DNA of 24,095 bases, from assembly GCA_023231475.1 (NCBI GenBank), contig JALJEE010000228.1, forward strand, positions 1 to 24,095. The letters are read 5' to 3'. Below are positions 21,001 through 24,095 of this stretch, one piece after another. Each line of letters begins with the position of its first letter. Position 1 is the first letter of the stretch. Under the pieces are notes generated by a model. The model ran no database searches, was not told the DNA's origin, and was given only the letters and a program-made list of their open reading frames with translations. Position numbers and translations under genes: made by a program. Origin of the DNA: Seison nebaliae. Taxonomy: Eukaryota; Rotifera; Pararotatoria; Seisonacea; Seisonidae.

Positions 21001-23486
21001 CAAGATGAAGCATGGTGTTTCGGTTATACTTGTAAATTGCGATTATCTCATTTTATGGCACTGGTGGCTTTGGAGAAATCGTACAAGATATATTTGGGTA
21101 CAACAACATTCCCAGAGAATTTCGAGATAAAATTGAAAGAAGAATTTGGCAATATTTTCCCCAATCGAAATTATGTTCTATTGAAAGTGTTTATACGTAT
21201 ACCGATTCATATGACTGTTTATTACGAAAATAAATTAGTTGAAAGTTTATCCACACCACAAAATGGTACAGACGCGGAACGACTGATGTGGGAACGGAAG
21301 AAATCAGCAGATAATTATTATGATGAAGAAAATCAATTACTTTATATCTCGATGAAATCGAATGATGTTGTCCAAATAGTTCGACGTGCAGAAATGATTT
21401 TGAAGTTTGAAACGGAATTCTTCCAACCGGACAAAATTATTGATAATATTGCACGGATGTTCAATATCGACAAATCGCGAATTAAACCTGTAAAGATCGT
21501 GAAAGAACGGAATAATTTGGATTTGACTCGTAGACGAAAACGTGCTGTAGAAAAAGATACTATTCAAGTTATTATCGATACTCCACCAGAAGACGATATC
21601 ACTCAAATCGACATGACAAAAGATGAAGATATTTTACGTGTTCAAGAAGGATTACTTGGAGCATTCTACGATGGTAGTTTGGGCGATATTCTTGGAGCGG
21701 AAACACTCGATTCAGTAGATATTGTTGAGACAGTTCCTCCTGTCAACAGTTCATCATATGGAACATTCCTTGAAACTAATCCTGATGAGACAGTTAATAG
21801 TGGTCAGAAGATAATGATTCCATCAAAACTGACTATCTTAACGAAAGTAGATGGTTGTGTAGAACAAGTCTCTTGTCGACAACAACCAGCCGTTCAACTA
21901 CTCTCTTCATCTGATGAAGCATTTTTTGTTTTTGGCTCCAGTGCCGAACCATGGAAAATATTTGCTGATTTAATTGATAGTGACAATAATGTAGTGAAAA
22001 CGTTCGAAGCGATGTATAAATGTGGAAATGCCACTTTTACCGATATCTATAGTCCAAATGTCGGAGAATATCAATTACGCTTCTATTTAGATGACAGATC
22101 AAAATCAAATAAAACAATCAATTCGGAATTATTTACTATAAATAAATTAGAAGAAATTAGTGGCCAAACGAAAAGTTTCCCACGATATGGAGTTGTCATG
22201 AACGAAAAAGCCACAATCTCCTTTGAATTAATCGATACTGTCGCCAAATTGCCTCTCTCTGATATTTCTTGGAAAGTTTATTAATTTTTTTCAAAAAAAA
22301 ATTATCTTATTAATTTTTCAATAGAATCATTCATGGAATATTCAATTATCCGTCCACAATGAATCATTAAAAATGATTGAAAAGGAATATGAAGAAACAT
22401 TAAATCGAACTTTGCTTGTTCGATTGACAGAAAGTTTCAAAAATAATCAACCGATGACAGCTACCACAGTGTCATCAAATAATGAAATTATATTCAATGA
22501 TATTTCTTTTTCATCACCAGCACTTTATATTTTCGAGGTTTCAACCATTTTAATATTATCGTCAATTCTTCATTAAATATCGAACTTCAAAGATTTGTGT
22601 TAAGAGTGAACCCGAAGAGTATTCGTTCAAATTCCTCTCTAAACCTTTCTTGGTAAATGATACATTATTTAATGAATTTGGTCAGACGATAACTGAATCG
22701 AATGAAACGGACAGTTAATTTTTATAATAATCTAAATCTCTTTCAATATTTCTTCAGTTTATCAGATGGTCGAACAATCAGTGAGTTATAAATATAAATT
22801 GAAGAATTTACAACGCTCATCTGCTGATGAATTCGATGCTGACGAATATGAAGCAAGTGTTCACGATTTGGTTACATTAAATCAATTGAATGTCGAAGCA
22901 GAGAAAGGAGTAGAAATTGACGAACAATCCAAAAAAGTTGTGAGTCGTGCAAAAGCTTATCGCTATTCAAACAATTTTGAAGGAGATTCTTTCGAACTCA
23001 ATTACTTTGTAGCCGGAAGTCGTAGTGCTGTCGCAGAAGATCTTGAGGATACCCGACGAGTCATGTGTGAAATGAATGATGAGTTTCCATTAATTAATAC
23101 AACATATCATAAATGATTATTCATCTTATTTAGCGACGATGATCGTCTCGCTCTGGATCGGGTAACTGTCGATGGAGAAGAATTTAGTTGTGTAATAAAA
23201 AAATTATTGAAAGAGAATAAGAAAACGGTTAATTAATTCTCATTTTAATAGAGTTCGACTTATATATTTTTTGTAGAATGTCTTACTTGGCGTATTGTGC
23301 GGTTTAGGAGCTATCTTAATTATTGGAGCTATCGTCGGCTTCATAATTTGGTACGTGAAGAAATCAGCTAAAAAACCAATTGAACCAACTGTTGACGATG
23401 AACAATCAGACAGTAAACCGACAGTGCGACAATTGTCAATAAGTGATTTTGAGAATCTCCCAAATTACAATTCTGTTAAAAAATAA
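9017..23486 (+). CDS. PKHD1L1: Fibrocystin-L (PKHD1L1) orthologue, giant type I membrane protein, 18 exons
   Basis: Exons: 9017-9056, 9149-9362, 9421-9651, 9690-11250, 11299-12573, 12635-15177, 15224-15392, 15440-15626, 15677-15933, 15985-16363, 16420-16622, 16695-16860, 16904-22275, 22325-22537, 22593-22713, 22758-23082, 23134-23227, 23277-23486; 13560 nt, 4519 residues. In order: signal peptide (1-14), IPT/TIG repeats from about 15, a PA14-like segment (about 319-460), more IPT repeats, a cupredoxin-like fold (about 1302-1400), IPT repeats, G8 (2173-2286), beta-helix repeats, a second G8 (3011-3132), more beta-helix repeats, a basic RRRKR site (3951-3955), one membrane helix (about 4452-4477) and a 42-residue tail. 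Stretches such as LGRYPIHFHRNGH, STSLLNDDITPAAYWIT and GTHFGFWYRMHEHPDGPS match vertebrate PKHD1L1 as I remember it (human about 4243 residues). It is a cell-surface protein; in vertebrates it forms part of the hair-cell stereocilia coat. No break is seen; every junction keeps frame. Confidence 0.95.
13220..13515 (+). other. PKHD1L1 cupredoxin-like domain without copper ligands
   Basis: About residues 1302-1400 (KIGQKITWIWKYSS ... GTYYFSSGIMMKDSTHQM ... GKIIVLD) follow the beta-sandwich pattern of cupredoxins. The Cys expected near the C-terminal ligand loop is Ser, and the first His is missing, so a type 1 copper site is not expected. From memory, vertebrate PKHD1L1 has a similar ligand-poor domain at this place. 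Confidence 0.6.
16024..16363 (+). other. PKHD1L1 first G8 domain
   Basis: Residues 2173-2286 run from WSSIATWNNENVPEEGD to EGTIDIHG, with the spaced glycines of the G8 fold (IKGGKLIF, EGGTLEIGTE, MFGHLRS). G8 domains occur in PKHD1, PKHD1L1, CEMIP and TMEM2. A parallel beta-helix region follows directly in exons 11-13, the arrangement known for this family. Confidence 0.9.
18709..19074 (+). other. PKHD1L1 second G8 domain
   Basis: Residues 3011-3132 run from WSDVATWNKLMG to GTMDIHG. The segment repeats the G8 pattern of the first copy (LPQSGDNVTIGNGKWV, LNIYGNLVF, GRLVIGW). It is followed by a second beta-helix block with SHVAMRNFGHES and PAIGSFGETSNLIIKNNVIY. Two G8 domains at this spacing are diagnostic of the fibrocystin family. 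Confidence 0.9.
21529..21543 (+). other. Predicted proprotein-convertase site in PKHD1L1
   Basis: Codons 3951-3955 spell RRRKR, followed by Ala-Val, within the context DLTRRRKRAVEKDTIQVII. This fits the furin-type RX(K/R)R rule. From memory, human PKHD1L1 has a similar basic run (LRRKRS) at the matching place, ahead of a short beta-rich, SEA-like segment. Cleavage would leave a shed ectodomain and a membrane stub of about 560 residues. Confidence 0.65.
22325..23227 (+). other. PKHD1L1 exons 14-17: unrecognised juxtamembrane segment
   Basis: Four short exons (213, 121, 325 and 94 nt) encode about 250 residues between the conserved ectodomain and the membrane helix. The segment is rich in Asp, Glu and Asn (for example ADEFDADEYEASVHD) and ends DDDRLALDRVTVDGEEF before a Lys-rich turn. 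I see no match to the vertebrate C-terminus. Frame is kept across all five junctions. Confidence 0.75.
23280..23357 (+). other. PKHD1L1 transmembrane helix
   Basis: About residues 4452-4477 (VLLGVLCGLGAILIIGAIVG and FIIWYV) form one long hydrophobic helix followed by KKSAKK, a stop-transfer signal that puts the last 42 residues in the cytoplasm. The tail is acidic, then Ser/Thr-containing, and shows no obvious ciliary targeting motif. Confidence 0.88.
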
Positions 23487-24095
23487 TTTACTGAATTACT
23501 TACAATTTGTTAGAATAAATCATGACCAATTCCAATAGGGAAGTCAGGAGAATTAAATAACGTTTTCAGAAATTTTAACATATTTTAACTTTTTTAAATT
23601 CTTTTTAAATAAAATTCACTTTATAAAATATATATATATATCATATACAGTAGGAATTTAAAGTATTGTAGTAACGTTTATTAGTGTAGTAACACTTTTT
23701 TATAAAACAGGTCATACCTTCTGTTCTATGAAGTATCTTTTGTAAAGGTGGATATATAGCCCTATTCAAGCTTAAAGATAGTGCAAAAAATTTGAAAAAA
23801 TTAAAATATTTCATGCATTAACAGGGCATTTTGCATAAGAGTTCATTTTTCTCTCTCCTGCATGTTTCAAAAATATCGTTTAAAAATTTTATCCTTCTCA
23901 ATTAAAAAAACCTTTTATGCCTATCTTGTAGAGAATATTTAATTACATTAGAAAAATTAAAAATTAAAAAAAAAATTAAAATATGACACAATTATTGAGC
24001 ATTTTTCAAAAGTTGTGTTTTTGCATTTCCGGATCAACCGTAAACTATTTTAAATCGTGGTTTGATTTTTTGAAATCGTCACCATCGAAAACCCC
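23487..24095. other. 3' flank without genes
   Basis: Beyond the PKHD1L1 stop there is a TA microsatellite (about 23627-23641), two copies of TGTAGTAAC near 23668 and 23684, and A- or T-rich runs. I see no reading frame, transposon motif or RNA gene on either strand before the window ends. Confidence 0.5.
23514..23519 (+). terminator. Polyadenylation signal of PKHD1L1
   Basis: AATAAA lies 28 nt after the TAA stop at 23484-23486. A second AATAAA is at about 23608. The first would give a very short 3' UTR, in keeping with the compact introns. Confidence 0.6.

Noticed and set aside
23660-23695. Two copies of TGTAGTAAC about 16 bp apart
   Set aside because: There are only two short copies with no further units, too little to call a repeat array or binding-site cluster.

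Overview
Organism: an AT-rich, intron-dense eukaryotic nuclear sequence, almost certainly from an animal. The evidence is a giant fibrocystin-L (PKHD1L1) gene, a secreted protein built of one EGF-like module per phase-1 exon, a non-LTR retrotransposon scrap and a Mutator-like DNA transposon fossil. All but one of the introns I could place are 38-92 bp, so the genome is compact. The species is not identifiable by eye; a compact or reduced metazoan lineage fits. Layout: (1) 182-735, a deleted LINE remnant with its A-rich 3' tail. (2) 736-1576, no gene seen. (3) 1577-5750, minus strand, a secreted multi-EGF gene modelled with 14 exons and one outlier 1.3-kb intron; the link across that intron is the weakest part. 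(4) 5971-7447, a decayed Mutator-like (MULE) transposase with a FLYWCH-type N-terminus, bracketed on both sides by directly repeated ~30-bp units. (5) 7448-8848, no gene seen, then a compact promoter with an X-box-like palindrome, an inverted CCAAT box and a TATA box. (6) 9017-23486, plus strand, PKHD1L1 in 18 exons. The model sums to 13560 coding nt (4519 codons plus stop), starts with a signal peptide and ends with a single transmembrane helix and a 42-residue cytoplasmic tail. (7) 23487-24095, 3' flank with a polyadenylation signal and no gene. The two host genes are divergently oriented and both encode large extracellular proteins; the only thing seen between them is the dead transposon and promoter sequence. 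The most unusual signal is in the introns: of 30 splice donors placed from reading-frame continuity in the two genes, 29 begin GTT and only one begins GTA; none is GTAAGT or GTGAGT. The acceptors are ordinary AG. This implies a rewritten 5' splice-site code, and so perhaps a changed U1 snRNA or a reduced reliance on U1 pairing. It also explains why simple ORF reading breaks these genes into pieces.
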